From positions 62,001 through 126,000 of the forward strand of contig JACEFZ010014452.1 in assembly GCA_014155875.1 (NCBI GenBank): a stretch of DNA of 64,000 nt, in the 5' to 3' direction. Source of the DNA: Cepaea nemoralis. Taxonomy: Eukaryota > Mollusca > Gastropoda > Stylommatophora > Helicidae. The notes under the pieces are model-generated. The model was given only the letters and a program-made list of their open reading frames with translations, ran no database searches and was not told the DNA's origin. The position numbers and the translations under genes are program-made. Position 1 is the first letter of the stretch. Each line of letters opens with the position of its first letter. Of the stretch, positions 1-10,660 are shown one piece after another.

Positions 1-228
1 GGGCACGTCGCGGGATATTTGAAATCCTGGTGGAGTTCTGGCTGATATAGTGATAGGGGACAGATATCCTTGTCTACTATCAATAGGTTCTGCCTACCGT
101 GCCTGGCTATTGTCTATACTCTTCCTGACCGACATACGACGTGTTGTGGTCGTGTAATGTAACTTGTTGTGTACTTGTGAGTGCAATTTAATAGACAATT
201 ACCTCTTCCCTTACCCTCTGAGTTTAGG

Positions 229-2970
229 ATGGCATCAGCTGGGTTTAATGTCGCTGACGTACAGGCTACAGGGCGTGAGATGGGCTATGATGGAGCGGAG
301 TTACAGAAATATGTGCAGGAAGTGGAAAGAGACTTCAGACAGGCTGTGCGCGAAGCCAAGAAAAGGGAGGCTGAGCAGGCCGTCAGAGACCATGAGTTCC
401 GTATGAGGGAGTTGGAGCTAAAAGCTCAAACTGCCAAGGAAACCGAGGGTGCAGTGGGAGGCGCTGTTCTCCCTGACTCAACATCTTCTAGTGGCGGTCC
501 ATACCAGGCAATGAAGTTCCCTTTGCTCCCGTTCGATGAACACAAAGAGAAGATCGACCAGTATCTTCAAAAATTCCAGTCGATGGCTTTGGCTATGGGA
601 CTGGAACGTGGGAAATGGAACTTGAAAATCTCGCAGGGCCTGAGGGGTATAGCGTACGAGGTCTATTCAAGGTTGCCACCTGGTATGGAGAATGACTATG
701 AGGCTCTGGAAAAAGCATTATTGAAAAGGTTCCAGATGACAGCCCATACATACCGTCAGCAGTTCAGAAAGTCCAAGCGAGAGCCAGGAGAGATGTTCGC
801 AGCCTACAGTGTTCGACTGAAGTCTTACCTTTTGAAGTGGATGTCATTAGCTGGATTTGCTAACGACTATGAAAGTTTGGAAGAATTAGTGGTCGTGGAC
901 CAAATGAAGAGGATGATGCCTAAGCCATTGCAAACCTTCTTGGTTGAAAATGGGGCAGAAAGGTTAGACATAGTCAACACATTGGCGGAAAGGTATGTGC
1001 TAGCTCATGGGGATAATGGGGAATTGTCACAACCCAATCCCCGACCACCAGACACATGGTCTGGAAAGAAGAAGAACCCTAAAACAGCTCACACCAAGAA
1101 GGAGGATCCTTTCGAGAAAGTTCCTATTAAGAAACCCTCTGGTAAGAGTCCACCTGGATCTCCTAAAAGAAAGTGGAGTGAAAAGTGGTGCGCCTATTGC
1201 AAATCTCCCACACACAATACGGTTGATTGCCGGTGTAAACAGAAAGACTCTCACTATGCTGCTTGTCTTGTAGAAACCGGGGAAGGGTCTCACCAGGAAG
1301 TAGAAGGGAGGGATCTTGGGAACAATAATTCAGAAAAACCACCAGTAGTAGAAACGGTACTTGTGAACGGACAACCAGTTGAGTGTCTCTATGACACCGG
1401 TCTGCAGTTTGAGGCTGTAATTTCATCACACTTAGTGAGCCCAGAGCAGCTAACCGGGGAATCTATTGAGATTCAAACGGCGACAAAAAGTGCGGTAGTG
1501 ATGTCTCTTCCAATTGCGAAGGTGGACATCAAATCGAAATATGTTACCGGCACTATTCAGGCAGCCGTTCTGCTAGATCCGATCTTCCCAATGATCTTGG
1601 GTTGTCGCTACGTCTTTCTAGGGATTCCAACCGAACCCATGTACGTAGGGGCGATGCAAACCCGATCTCAATCGGAGGATGAGCAGACGCCGGCCTTGAT
1701 CGTGAATCCCTTGCCTGGGGAGTTACGAGCTGCTCAAAGCCAGGATGCTACTTTGCAACCTTGCTTCAATCAGTTGCCCAAAAGTTCTGACCCACCAAGA
1801 CGGGGTCAGTATTATATGAAGAATCGGTTACTGTACCGGAGAGCCGGAGTGGAGGAACACCAGCATGGACAGCTGGTAGTTCCTAAGGCCTATCGGGAAC
1901 AGCTTCTTCATATGGGACACACCATTTCATTCAGTGGACATATGGGTGTCGGGGCAACTCTCCAGCGCATTTCCTGCCATTACTACTGGCCAGGGATGAC
2001 TGGAGACGTGCGTAGGTACGTCAAGTCGTGCCCAGAGTGCCAGCGTGTGGCACCAAAACACTGGACAGCTCCGGTAGTCCTGGGAGACATGCCCATTATG
2101 AACTCTCCTTTCGAGAGAGTTGCCATCGATCTTGTTGGTCCTCTTCCTCGGACTAGGAAGAGGAATAAGTACATTCTCACGATGGTGGATTGCTGTTCCA
2201 TGTGGGGCGAGGCGATACCGTTGGCCACAATCGACTCTAAGCGAGTGGCTGATGCACTGATGGAGACCTTTACTAGGTTGGGATTTCCCAACCAGATCCT
2301 AACGGACAATGGGTCTCAGTTCTGTGGTAAGCTGATGGAAGAAGTCTTTCGTATCTTCCAGACTAACCACATTCACACAAGCCCGTACCACCCTCAGTCT
2401 AATGGGCAAGTAGAGAGGTTTAATGGTACCTTGATGACCATGCTTCGGAAGCTGGCTCAAGAGAAACCAGACAGATGGGATGAGTATATCTCAGCCGCCT
2501 TGTTCGCCTATCGGGAGGTTCCCCATGGGTCGACCGGGTTGCCACCAGCCACTCTACTATTCGGGAGGCCAATCAAGGGTCCCTTAGAAGCCTTATTGAG
2601 ATGTTGGACAGAGGAAGAAACTTCCGAAGAAGTGGTATCCTCATATAAATACGTCGAAGAGTTAAAGAAGAAACTCCAGACGGGTTGGGCTTTGGCAGCT
2701 CAGAATCTGAGAGCGGCCAGAAAGAGACACGCGGCCTACTACAATAGAAGGACGAAAGATAGGTCTCTTAAAGTGGGGGATCGGGTTCTGTTGTTACTTC
2801 CAGTAGGTTCCAATAAACTCGAATTGGTTGGCAGGGACCTTTCCCGGTGGAAAGGGTTGTGTCCCGTACCAATTATGCTATCCGGATCAGGGGGAAATCT
2901 AAAATCTTCCACATTAACCTCCTCAAAAAATATGAGGAACGATCCGATGGTACTTCTCTCCCACTCATGA
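229..2970 (+). CDS. Gag-protease-integrase polyprotein of Gmr1-like copy A (C-terminus frameshifted)
   Basis: I start at the ATG at 229 because copy B has a similar N-terminus (MA..., then a lysine/glutamate-rich helix) and the frame upstream has no ATG. In order: a charged helical region; a capsid-like domain at about residues 100-260 that resembles the SCAN fold family, which is known to derive from Gmr1-like capsids; a CX2CX4HX4C zinc knuckle at 321-334; an aspartic protease with DTG at 389-391; an integrase zinc finger (H561/H571, C601, C604); and the catalytic core D634, D693, E729 with DX35E spacing. There is no RT between protease and integrase. A one-base loss near 2826 shifts the frame, so roughly the last 45 residues are not native. 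The GPF/Y motif continues in the next frame. Confidence 0.88.
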   Translation: MASAGFNVADVQATGREMGYDGAELQKYVQEVERDFRQAVREAKKREAEQAVRDHEFRMRELELKAQTAKETEGAVGGAVLPDSTSSSGGPYQAMKFPLLPFDEHKEKIDQYLQKFQSMALAMGLERGKWNLKISQGLRGIAYEVYSRLPPGMENDYEALEKALLKRFQMTAHTYRQQFRKSKREPGEMFAAYSVRLKSYLLKWMSLAGFANDYESLEELVVVDQMKRMMPKPLQTFLVENGAERLDIVNTLAERYVLAHGDNGELSQPNPRPPDTWSGKKKNPKTAHTKKEDPFEKVPIKKPSGKSPPGSPKRKWSEKWCAYCKSPTHNTVDCRCKQKDSHYAACLVETGEGSHQEVEGRDLGNNNSEKPPVVETVLVNGQPVECLYDTGLQFEAVISSHLVSPEQLTGESIEIQTATKSAVVMSLPIAKVDIKSKYVTGTIQAAVLLDPIFPMILGCRYVFLGIPTEPMYVGAMQTRSQSEDEQTPALIVNPLPGELRAAQSQDATLQPCFNQLPKSSDPPRRGQYYMKNRLLYRRAGVEEHQHGQLVVPKAYREQLLHMGHTISFSGHMGVGATLQRISCHYYWPGMTGDVRRYVKSCPECQRVAPKHWTAPVVLGDMPIMNSPFERVAIDLVGPLPRTRKRNKYILTMVDCCSMWGEAIPLATIDSKRVADALMETFTRLGFPNQILTDNGSQFCGKLMEEVFRIFQTNHIHTSPYHPQSNGQVERFNGTLMTMLRKLAQEKPDRWDEYISAALFAYREVPHGSTGLPPATLLFGRPIKGPLEALLRCWTEEETSEEVVSSYKYVEELKKKLQTGWALAAQNLRAARKRHAAYYNRRTKDRSLKVGDRVLLLLPVGSNKLELVGRDLSRWKGLCPVPIMLSGSGGNLKSSTLTSSKNMRNDPMVLLSHS

Positions 2971-4517
2971 CTATGGCGGTCGCGATGGAAACTGAATCGG
3001 GCGAAGACGCGGATAGGGGGTATCCATTACACCCTGGAGAAACCTATAGGGATGTACATATAAATCCTGATCTGTCGGCTGAAGAAACAGATCTGGTCAT
3101 CCGTTTGTTGGAGTCCCATCAGCAGATCCTTACCGATCGACCAGGGCGGACAGGGTTGGTCGAGTTTGATATGACTCTGACTACCCAAGACCCCGTTCGC
3201 CAAAAAATATATCCAGTGCCCTTTTCGAAAGAGAAGGCTCTGGAAGCTGAAATCCAGAAGCTTCTGGACGATGACATCATCACTCCTTCGACTTCTCCGT
3301 ATAATGCCGGGGTTGTCTTGTTGAGGAAGCCAAGCGGGGAACACCGCTTATGTATTGATTACAGGCATTTAAACAGTTGTACGACATTCCAAGTTGAGCC
3401 GTTACCAAACACAAATCAACTATTTGCCAGATTAAATAGGGCAAAGTACTTCTCAAAAATCGATTTAAGTCGGGGATATTATCAGATCCCTGTGAAGCCT
3501 GAGGTTCGGCCCATGCTCGCTTTCAGTACTCCGAGCGGCCATTACGAATTTAAGGTGATGCCTTTTGGGCTGAGTAATGTGCCCAGGGTGTTCACACGCA
3601 TGATGAGAAAGTTATTAGACCCTTTAAGGGATCCCTCTGTCGTCTCGTTTATGGATGATATTCTCATCGCGTCTAACAATCTGAATGATCACCTGAAATC
3701 CTTGGAACAAATCTTCATAAGATTGAAAGAGGAGGGGTTAACCGCCCGTCCAGCCAAATGCATGATTGGATATCAATCTTTGGAATTTCTGGGACATACT
3801 ATTACCCCAGGGGGACTGGTACCGGAAGAAAAGAATATTGAGAAGGTCCGTCTCGCACCCCGTCCTAAATCCAAAAAAGATGTTAGGTCTTTCTTGTCTC
3901 TGTGTGGGTTTTACCAGAAATTCATTCCGAAGTTCAACGAAATAGGGGCGCCGTTAACCGAAACCCTGAAGAAAGGATCGCCAGATCCTATAGTCTGGAC
4001 CCCGAGCTGTGAAGAGGCTTATGGGAAGCTGAAACAGGCGTTGGTGGATAGGCCAGTCCTGCAACTCCCAGATTTGGAGAAAACGTTTGTTCTGAGAACC
4101 GACGCGAGTAACATAGGGATTGGGGCAACTCTGTTGCAGGAAGGGCGAGATAATCCTTCGGTGCTGTGTCCGGTTTCATATGCCAGTCGAAAACTGTTAC
4201 CCGCCGAACGGAATTACTCCACCGTCGAACGGGAATGTCTAGCTCTAGTGTGGGCTGTACAGAAATTTCAACCTTATCTGTATGGAGTCCAGTTCAAAGT
4301 GCAATCCGACCATCAACCTCTGACGTTCTTGGCAACTTCTAAGAAACTGAACGCGAGGTTAATGAGATGGTCATTGCTCCTACAACCGTATCAGTTCACG
4401 GTCGAATACATCCCCGGAAGGGAGAATGTGGGAGCGGATTTCCTATCACGACATCCTATGGTTGAATGTGAGGGTGGGGTCATTCGAACAGAACCACTAA
4501 CAGTAGAAAGTTCGTAG
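2847..4517 (+). CDS. Integrase GPF/Y tail, reverse transcriptase and RNase H of Gmr1-like copy A
   Basis: This is the continuation of the polyprotein in the next frame. The ATG at 2847 is an internal methionine, not a demonstrated start. The first about 30 residues are the rest of the GPF/Y module that closes gypsy integrases (GKSKIFHINLLKKY). RT follows with KIDLSRGYYQ near 3458-3490 and the catalytic box FMDD at 3648-3659, where YVDD or FVDD is usual. The connection domain and RNase H come next, with Asp at 4101-4103, the ERECLALVW helix, and the Asp of SDHQPL at 4308-4310. The tail WSLLLQPYQF...ADFLSRHP is typical of Ty3/gypsy. The frame ends 27 bases before the LTR. Confidence 0.88.
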   Translation: MERVVSRTNYAIRIRGKSKIFHINLLKKYEERSDGTSLPLMTMAVAMETESGEDADRGYPLHPGETYRDVHINPDLSAEETDLVIRLLESHQQILTDRPGRTGLVEFDMTLTTQDPVRQKIYPVPFSKEKALEAEIQKLLDDDIITPSTSPYNAGVVLLRKPSGEHRLCIDYRHLNSCTTFQVEPLPNTNQLFARLNRAKYFSKIDLSRGYYQIPVKPEVRPMLAFSTPSGHYEFKVMPFGLSNVPRVFTRMMRKLLDPLRDPSVVSFMDDILIASNNLNDHLKSLEQIFIRLKEEGLTARPAKCMIGYQSLEFLGHTITPGGLVPEEKNIEKVRLAPRPKSKKDVRSFLSLCGFYQKFIPKFNEIGAPLTETLKKGSPDPIVWTPSCEEAYGKLKQALVDRPVLQLPDLEKTFVLRTDASNIGIGATLLQEGRDNPSVLCPVSYASRKLLPAERNYSTVERECLALVWAVQKFQPYLYGVQFKVQSDHQPLTFLATSKKLNARLMRWSLLLQPYQFTVEYIPGRENVGADFLSRHPMVECEGGVIRTEPLTVESS

Positions 4518-4526
4518 GGTTCGACT

Positions 4527-4544
4527 TTCTTAAGAGGGGGCCTA
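4527..4544 (+). promoter_or_regulatory. Polypurine tract of copy A
   Basis: TTAAGAGGGGG directly precedes the TGTAGC that starts the LTR. Copy B has the same TTAAGAG motif just before its 3' LTR. Such tracts prime plus-strand DNA synthesis in LTR elements. The four bases CCTA between tract and TG make the exact border slightly uncertain. Confidence 0.6.
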
Positions 4545-6657
4545 TGTAGCGAAACGCCAGTGGCCCATGTCCTTATGCATTCTTTTATTCTTGGGGAAAC
4601 AGGGGGAAACGGCTTTCGGAAGCTCTCAGTTCTCTTGTTCGCTCAATCTCCATGAAAGATGGTTCTTGGGGTTATCTTCATAACACAATCTTTACATGGA
4701 GCGAGTAAATATATGTTTGGATCTTGCGGGTAAACCCGATGAAGCGCCTTGCGCCAAATGTGCACTGGTGCGGCTTCTGGAGGATTCATGTCCGTTTCTA
4801 CTGATGGCCATCCACGGCCGAATGTCAAGAGTTCAAGTTAAAGATTGAGACATTTAAAAGGTCTACTACTGGTGGAAGGAAAAGGTAAACTTGGGTTTTC
4901 TTTGGTCCAGGCAAAACTTGGCCTATAAATATCTATTGTCTTAACGACTGAAACGAACTGGCGAAAAGCCGGTTATGCCCATATTGTGAGTGGGTTGACC
5001 GTTGGCAATCTGACTAGGCGTCTTGTTCTTGGCATAGCAGGGGGAGTGAATCTGAACAATATATCTCCCCAGAGGATTTCATTTGTTCTTGGCGGCAGAT
5101 GAGCTGTTGCTATCTTTCTTCCTACGGCTTACCGTTACTTAGTAGCATCTCTCTTTTAAATATAGGCACATTAGATAGCTACGGGGATGGGGTCCACCAA
5201 TCTATAATCTATCTTCTTGAGCCAGGGGATGCTAGCCACAGGACTATCTCTTTCGTCTGTCACTCGATAGGATGATGTCGGGAGGATAATGGACTCCTCT
5301 ATCTCACTGAGAGAACCTGAACTTATCTACCCTATGGCTTGGGCAGGGCAATGCCGGTACATTGGGGCGACAGCTCAGTCGAGAGCGGCGGCCGGGAGGG
5401 GTAGTATCTTCTTTGAATGGGGAACTACACGGTGTGCCATATAACCCCAATACTGTAATATATTTACTTAACGGGGAGAAGGACACAGATTACGGGGCGC
5501 ACCACACCACAATATCTTGGTTGTGAGAAAGGCATGGTTTGCAAGTGAGAGGAAAGCATGGAAATGAATGTGCCCAATAATAATAAAGGCTTGGTATGAG
5601 TGTGGAAAGTGTGTCTTGTAAACAAAACGTTCCTAGGCTGGACAACATGACATCCAAAAGCTGGAGGTCTACTCAAGCCCGGACGTAGCCAATCCAGGGG
5701 CTACCTGACAGGTCAGGCCCATTCATTCGGGTATGGTATATACTGCATTGGGTAAAGATCCTATATGTCAAATATATTAACTGAGACCCTATTGGTCTTC
5801 AGGATTGTGTGATGCTTGAGTCAGCTTGATCCCTCACTCGAATGTTTGTTCTTTCCAGGGTCCTCCTTCTTTTGAAAGTATGAACAGAGCTGAAGGTCTC
5901 GACAGGGCTCTACGCAGAAAGCAGGTTATGACTATGCCATGGCAGGGTTTGGGCCATGCCTGTTGTAAGAATATAATCTCTACAAGATAGAGCCACTGCT
6001 GACCTTGAAAGAATGACCATCAGCTGTACTGACACATCACCAGTCATCTCGATACGTTTGGATTGAGTCCTTTTGTATTATTGGCTGGACCCCGCCAATC
6101 ACTCAGACACACCCATTATTATATGAGAACTATTCTCCAGGACATTATTTCCTACCTGACATTATGACAGGTGATTACATGGCACTTTCCTAGAACATTT
6201 GTTTACTAAAAAGACTGTGGTCCATGGAAATTTGGAAGTTTGGTCTACAGAAGGCTGTTGTACGTACAACCAATTACCTGGAAGGAAGGAGATTCTTGCA
6301 CACTTGGTGAGCTGTGTTTGGACGGATCGGACAGTGTATGAAGCTGGGTCTGTGCATCTAGCTACCTGAGGCTCTGTGCCTGAACTTTATCAGTGTTGTG
6401 TCTGTTTAGAACTATCTGTGTTAACTGCCTTGATGTTTTCCTGTGCTGTCCTTTATTGATTTAATAAATCAAGTTTTAGTTTATTCCAACGATCACTGTG
6501 TTATATATATGGATCAGCCAGAAGAACATTGCAGGAAATAGGTCCTTAGGTCGAAAGAAAGAGTGACAGTGAGTCCGGGGAAAACGGAGGAGGGTTGGCA
6601 GGTAAAGACCTATCCCAGCCAGGGCTATAAAGAGAATAATTTTGAAACATTGTGACA
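4545..6657 (+). repeat. 3' LTR of Gmr1-like copy A
   Basis: The 5' border is set by the polypurine tract and TGTAGC. The 3' border is set by ...GTGACA at 6657, immediately before sequence that reads as LINE. TGT...ACA ends are normal for LTRs. The resulting 2.1 kb is long. A TATA-like box TATAAATA lies at 4924-4931, and the poly(A) signal AATAAA at 6463-6468 lies about 190 bases before the end, as expected for an R/U5 region. With no 5' LTR in the window, the borders cannot be confirmed by comparison. Confidence 0.6.
6463..6468 (+). promoter_or_regulatory. Poly(A) signal AATAAA in the LTR of copy A
   Basis: AATAAA is followed by a T-rich stretch, about 190 bases from the LTR end. The LTR of copy B has AATAAA in an equivalent place (28380-28385 and 39466-39471), about 240 bases from its end. 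Confidence 0.45.
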
Positions 6658-6665
6658 GGGCTATT

Positions 6666-8207
6666 TGGGACCCTCCACATAGCTTGTTACACTGTGGACA
6701 TCATCTCTGACAATCCTGTTGTCCAGGGAACACCACATAACAATCGCCTTTTCCGGGTGGATGACAGCACTCATTTCAGTGCACCAATCAATCACTTTGT
6801 CTACCGTCGCCTGTAGCTCCTGTGCTGTTTGCTCCCTATCTCTCCCCTGCCTATATGCAAGAACATCATCTGCAAATGTTAGTATCGTTCCAACCCCTGG
6901 TGCTTCTAGGTTTGCAATCTTGCTCGTATACACGTTAAAGCGCACCGGTGAGATTGCAGATCCCTGTGGCAGTCCCAGGGTTAAAATATGTGGCTCTGAG
7001 GTCCATGCACCCAGACGGAGAGCAACCCAGCGAAAATACAGGACAGTTGCCATCCAGTTCACCAACCAGGGATTGACCCTCTTCTCCATCAGTGCGGTCT
7101 TCAAAATATCATTTCTAACTCTACTGTACGCATCCTCGAGATCAAGCGCTGCCGCCATCGTTTCCTTTCTACTCTGGAACCCCTCATAAACGTCAAAGGC
7201 AAAAGTGGCTGCATTTGACCAGGTATCTTTTCCGGGCCTGTAGCTCACCAGGCCTCTTGGAAGAAGCTTCCCCCTTTCCAAAACCTCTTGCAGTTTGACA
7301 GCGACTATCTTCTCTAAAACCTTCCCAAATGTATTTTGAAGGGTGATGATCCTAAAGCCGCTAAGCTTTGAATGATCCTTGAATGGTTTTGGGAGAGTGA
7401 TGAGATAGCTATGTAACCAATCCTGCGGTACTAAAGCTGTCCTAATGCTCTGGTTTAAGCAGTCGGTCATCTCCTTCAGGTCTACATCGCTCAAAACCTT
7501 CATGTGGCCATACCGAACACCATCGGGCCCTGGTGCCGTGTCTTTTGCCTTTTTCAAAATATGTTTAACATCTTCAACCCGTACGATATCTTCATAATGC
7601 ATATTCTCCATTGTGCCAGATAACTCCTCTCTATCTGCATCCCTGGTATCCGCATCATTATGATTGGTCTGCTCTAAAAGTCTCTGGAGAAACGCCTCCT
7701 CTTTCTCTTTGTCTGATGTCACGCGCACACCATCCTCTCTATAAATTGTTGCCACTGTCATAAGCCGATCTTTTCTTTCTTTGCATTTGTCTGTGCAGTT
7801 TCCAGAATTGTCGCAGTGGTTTATCACCTCCAATCTCCTTCATAAAATATCCCCCTTTTACTTTCTTGGCCTCTGCAGCACAGCGCTTGAAAGCCTCCTC
7901 CTTGTCTTTCTTGACATTTTCCGCTGTGCCCACTTCCTCTCGTGAACTTCTGGGTGTCTGTCGCACTTTCTTTAGCTGCTTCACTGCAGCTCTCTGTGCT
8001 TTTCAAGCATTGTCTACTTCTGGGGCCCACCATGGGGGATGCAAAAAAGGAGTCAACAGTCCTGTTGCATGCCCCCTGTCTGAGGGATCCAAGAAGGCTG
8101 TCGGTCCACTCATACAGGAAGGTCTTGCGAGCTCTCCCAGCCTTCACTTTCCTGGATTTAGAGATCAGGACTGAGCATGGCATGTGATCACTCCCATGAT
8201 CATTCAA
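6666..8207 (-). pseudogene. LINE copy a endonuclease end, linker and reverse transcriptase
   Basis: Three overlapping frames (7824-8207, 7739-7984, 6661-7833) together cover the end of the endonuclease, the charged linker and the RT fingers and palm. RT motifs include TAPGPDGVRYGHM, GFRIITLQNTFGKVLEK, DLEDAYSRVR, GLPQGSAISP and the catalytic FADDVL near 6870. At least two frameshifts separate the parts, so this copy is not functional. The protein is cut after EKAIVMWCSLDNRIVRDD, where the LTR element begins. Confidence 0.82.
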
Positions 8208-8216
8208 AACAGCCCA

Positions 8217-8828
8217 CTATACATCAAGGACTGATGACTGGGAGACAAGTGCCAAGTCAATAGCAGTGTCTGCATCGCCAGCCCTCATTACCATTCTAGT
8301 CGACCTACCATCATTTATGCAGACCACATCGGAGTCCACCATGGCATCCGCAAGGGCAATTCCCTGTCGCTTTTCTCCACTACTGTCCCAATCTCTGTTC
8401 CTCGCATTGCAGTCTCCACATGTGAGTAGCCTATCACCTGGTAATTCCTCCAATTCCTTAAGCCAATCCCATTGTTCCTTTCTGACAAAACAGTCCACTG
8501 TGGCATTTACATTTATGATGTTCCAACTTAAGCCACCAATCTCCATTTGTATACCCTGGACCTCTCTTGCTCTGTGATTCCACTGGCTTAAGTCAAGTAC
8601 CACATTCTTCACTCCTTTTTTCACCAGCAGACCTTGCCCATGTCTCTTCTGCCCAGTGGGGTGTATATAACTGACGTACCCAGGGGAATGGTATTTGTCT
8701 GTATTTAACTCCTGGAGCATGAGGACATCAAAATCATATATTAGCCTCTCCAATACAGGACCTCTCTGCCTGGCACTATGACAGTTCCAGTATCCAACTC
8801 TTACATGGTTGAAACCAAGTATCTCCAC
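8217..8828 (-). pseudogene. LINE copy a endonuclease domain
   Basis: This is an exonuclease-endonuclease-phosphatase fold of the APE type, which nicks target DNA to prime reverse transcription. Visible motifs are GYWNCHSARQ near the N-terminus, the catalytic Glu in LQELNTDKY, GDCNARNRDWD (normally GDFNA), and AIDLALVSQS. The frame breaks near 8210, and the SDH motif (NDHGSDHMP) continues in the frame of 7824-8207. In the related copy at 35306 the protein begins further upstream with an arginine-rich segment. Confidence 0.8.
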
Positions 8829-8990
8829 TTTTTAACTTGTTCTCCCTGCGCCTGCCCTCCTATTTCTATGTCTTCTTCTCACACCATTTCCTCGCCTTCT
8901 CCTCCTCACTCTCTCTCTCTCTCTTCGCTAGCGTCTGAAAGATGTGTCAAGCACAGAGCACGTGGTCGTCCATTTACATAGACCGAACGG

Positions 8991-10660
8991 AACGACATTT
9001 AGAAATTAGAACAGTAGAACATAACCCCAACTGGATTAGGAAACTGACGCAGGTAAATTCTGACAATGCAACTGTTCCTAGCAACATGAAGGTGTCTTCT
9101 TCAGTACCACGTCATTTAATATAAAGAACTTAACATGTAATGTAAGACGACGAATATTGCAGTGTACTGATCGCTACACATGACCAACATTGACTGATAT
9201 ATACAAAGGTGTATGCTATAACTGCCATTTATTGCCTATGTACCTTGCGGTCTATGTCAGGGGGGTCATCAGCATGAGGAATTTAAGGCCGCCTGGCTAG
9301 TGCAGTCGCTGCGAACTGTGCAGGTTATCGTTTTCTTGTTGCCCCCGACAGAAAAAAAAACATCCACACCATACCGGGGATTCGAACCCGTGTCTCCTGA
9401 AGGAGAATCCGGCATTCTAGCCACTCATACGCGCGGTAAACCCAATCATATAATCAAATAGACAAGATTGTCTTTTAAAAACTATGACAGTTCAGCATAT
9501 GACAATGTAGTTTTGTCTGTGAATTTCAGTGGGGGAAAATCCATTACGTCACTAAGTAAAGTTTATTTCATTATATATTGAAATTTGTGTCTCTAGTATG
9601 CACCTGACGAGATATAGCGAAATATGCCAGACAGTAAATTGTACAACACATTGCTTGTAGCTTTATATCACTATTCTTATGTGATTGTATATGTATAAGC
9701 CAGTGTAGTATTTATACAGGTAGTGAGATTCCAAGTTACACGAATAAATTAAACAGAGTGCATCTGACAATTGGCAAATATACATAGATGAGTGTCTAGA
9801 GGGCACATTTATATTGGGGATGGGGGGGGGGGGCATGGGTGCGCAGTGACTGGCACATAGATCTACCAGGCGAGTGGCCTTGTTTTTTAAACTCATATAT
9901 TATATAGTCGACCACTGGACTCTACTATTCGGAAAGTGCAGCTGGGTAATTAACCCGTGTACATAAAAACAGAATGCCAATAATGACAGGCAAGTCGTTA
10001 TATCTCATAAACTAACTATTATTACTCTATATTCACCTCAACGCCCGCATCGACTCCCGTAATGGCGTTGAGAAGAGCATCAGCGATTTTGGAAACTGAC
10101 TGTGTACCCAATAAACTCTGTGCAATATTCTGCGAATCGTAAAGGTGTGCTATATGAAGCAATGGTTTGTGTACATACAATAATAAATACTAGAATATTA
10201 GAAGACGATGGCAGATGATGTGTAAGACATTTTTAATGTTTATATTATCAATGGAACAGAGTGGCTTCCAATTGTGGTTACAGCAATATAGTCGTTAACT
10301 CATGAGACAACATCCTAAGATTTCAGTCTAGTAAATTATGTGAGGGTGTTGATTCGAAAACAGTACCACGCCGCATTGCAAGCCTAATTTCATATACAAT
10401 TTACCAGCAGATCTTGAGGCAATTCAATTTCATATGTGAATTAACGAGCGATCTCGGAGCATGTAAAGGTAAGTGAAATCAAATTCCCTGTTTCCCCCGA
10501 CACGATTATATAGAAATATATGCTTATATAGAAATATACTCTGTTAGGAGTTAAACCGGGACTACTGTCTGCGTAAGCAAGCACACTAACAGCTATAGCA
10601 CCTCACAAAACTTAACCACCCCATTGCATACAATTCATCTTCCCAGGAAACTGTGTGCTC
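8991..10660. other. Non-coding stretch, no gene recognised
   Basis: AT-rich sequence with only short chance frames. It holds a tRNA-like SINE head (9361-9436), a poly-G run at about 9820-9832 and a weaker tRNA-like patch near 10540-10600. I see no splice-bordered exon candidate here. Confidence 0.5.
9361..9436 (-). repeat. tRNA-derived SINE head (fragment)
   Basis: The reverse complement has an A-box-like GAGTGGCTAGAATGC followed by the B box GGGTTCGAATCCC, spaced as in a tRNA promoter. No clean cloverleaf or CCA end is visible, and a poly-A stretch lies beside it, so I read it as a SINE head and not as a tRNA gene. Related heads are at 11216-11282 and 40563-40625. Confidence 0.4.

Larger units (their letters stand above)
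1..6657 (+). mobile_element. Gmr1-like Ty3/gypsy LTR retrotransposon, copy A (5' LTR outside window)
   Basis: The order read from the sequence is leader (1-228), gag, protease, integrase, then RT and RNase H, polypurine tract and 3' LTR. Ty3/gypsy elements normally place integrase last. The integrase-before-RT order with a gypsy-type RT is the hallmark of the Gmr1 group, described first from fish and other deuterostomes. The 5' LTR must lie left of the window. The element is antisense to the LINE that continues at 6658-8990, so it probably interrupted that LINE. The coding region has one clear lesion, a one-base frameshift near 2826, and otherwise reads through, so it is much better preserved than copy B. 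Confidence 0.85.
6658..8990 (-). mobile_element. RNase H-type LINE (I superfamily-like), copy a, 5' half only
   Basis: The minus strand encodes an apurinic-type endonuclease followed by RT of the same family as the plus-strand LINE at 34472-38975. Homology stops at about 6660, shortly after the RT box, where Gmr1-like copy A is inserted. The missing 3' half (thumb, RNase H, tail) should lie left of the window. At the 5' end the match to the other copy fades near 8965-8990. A GA-rich run at 8912-8932 replaces the corresponding part of the arginine-rich leader peptide. Confidence 0.82.

Noticed and set aside
9361..9436. tRNA gene
   Set aside because: A and B boxes are present, but there is no consistent cloverleaf, and the poly-A neighbour fits a SINE.
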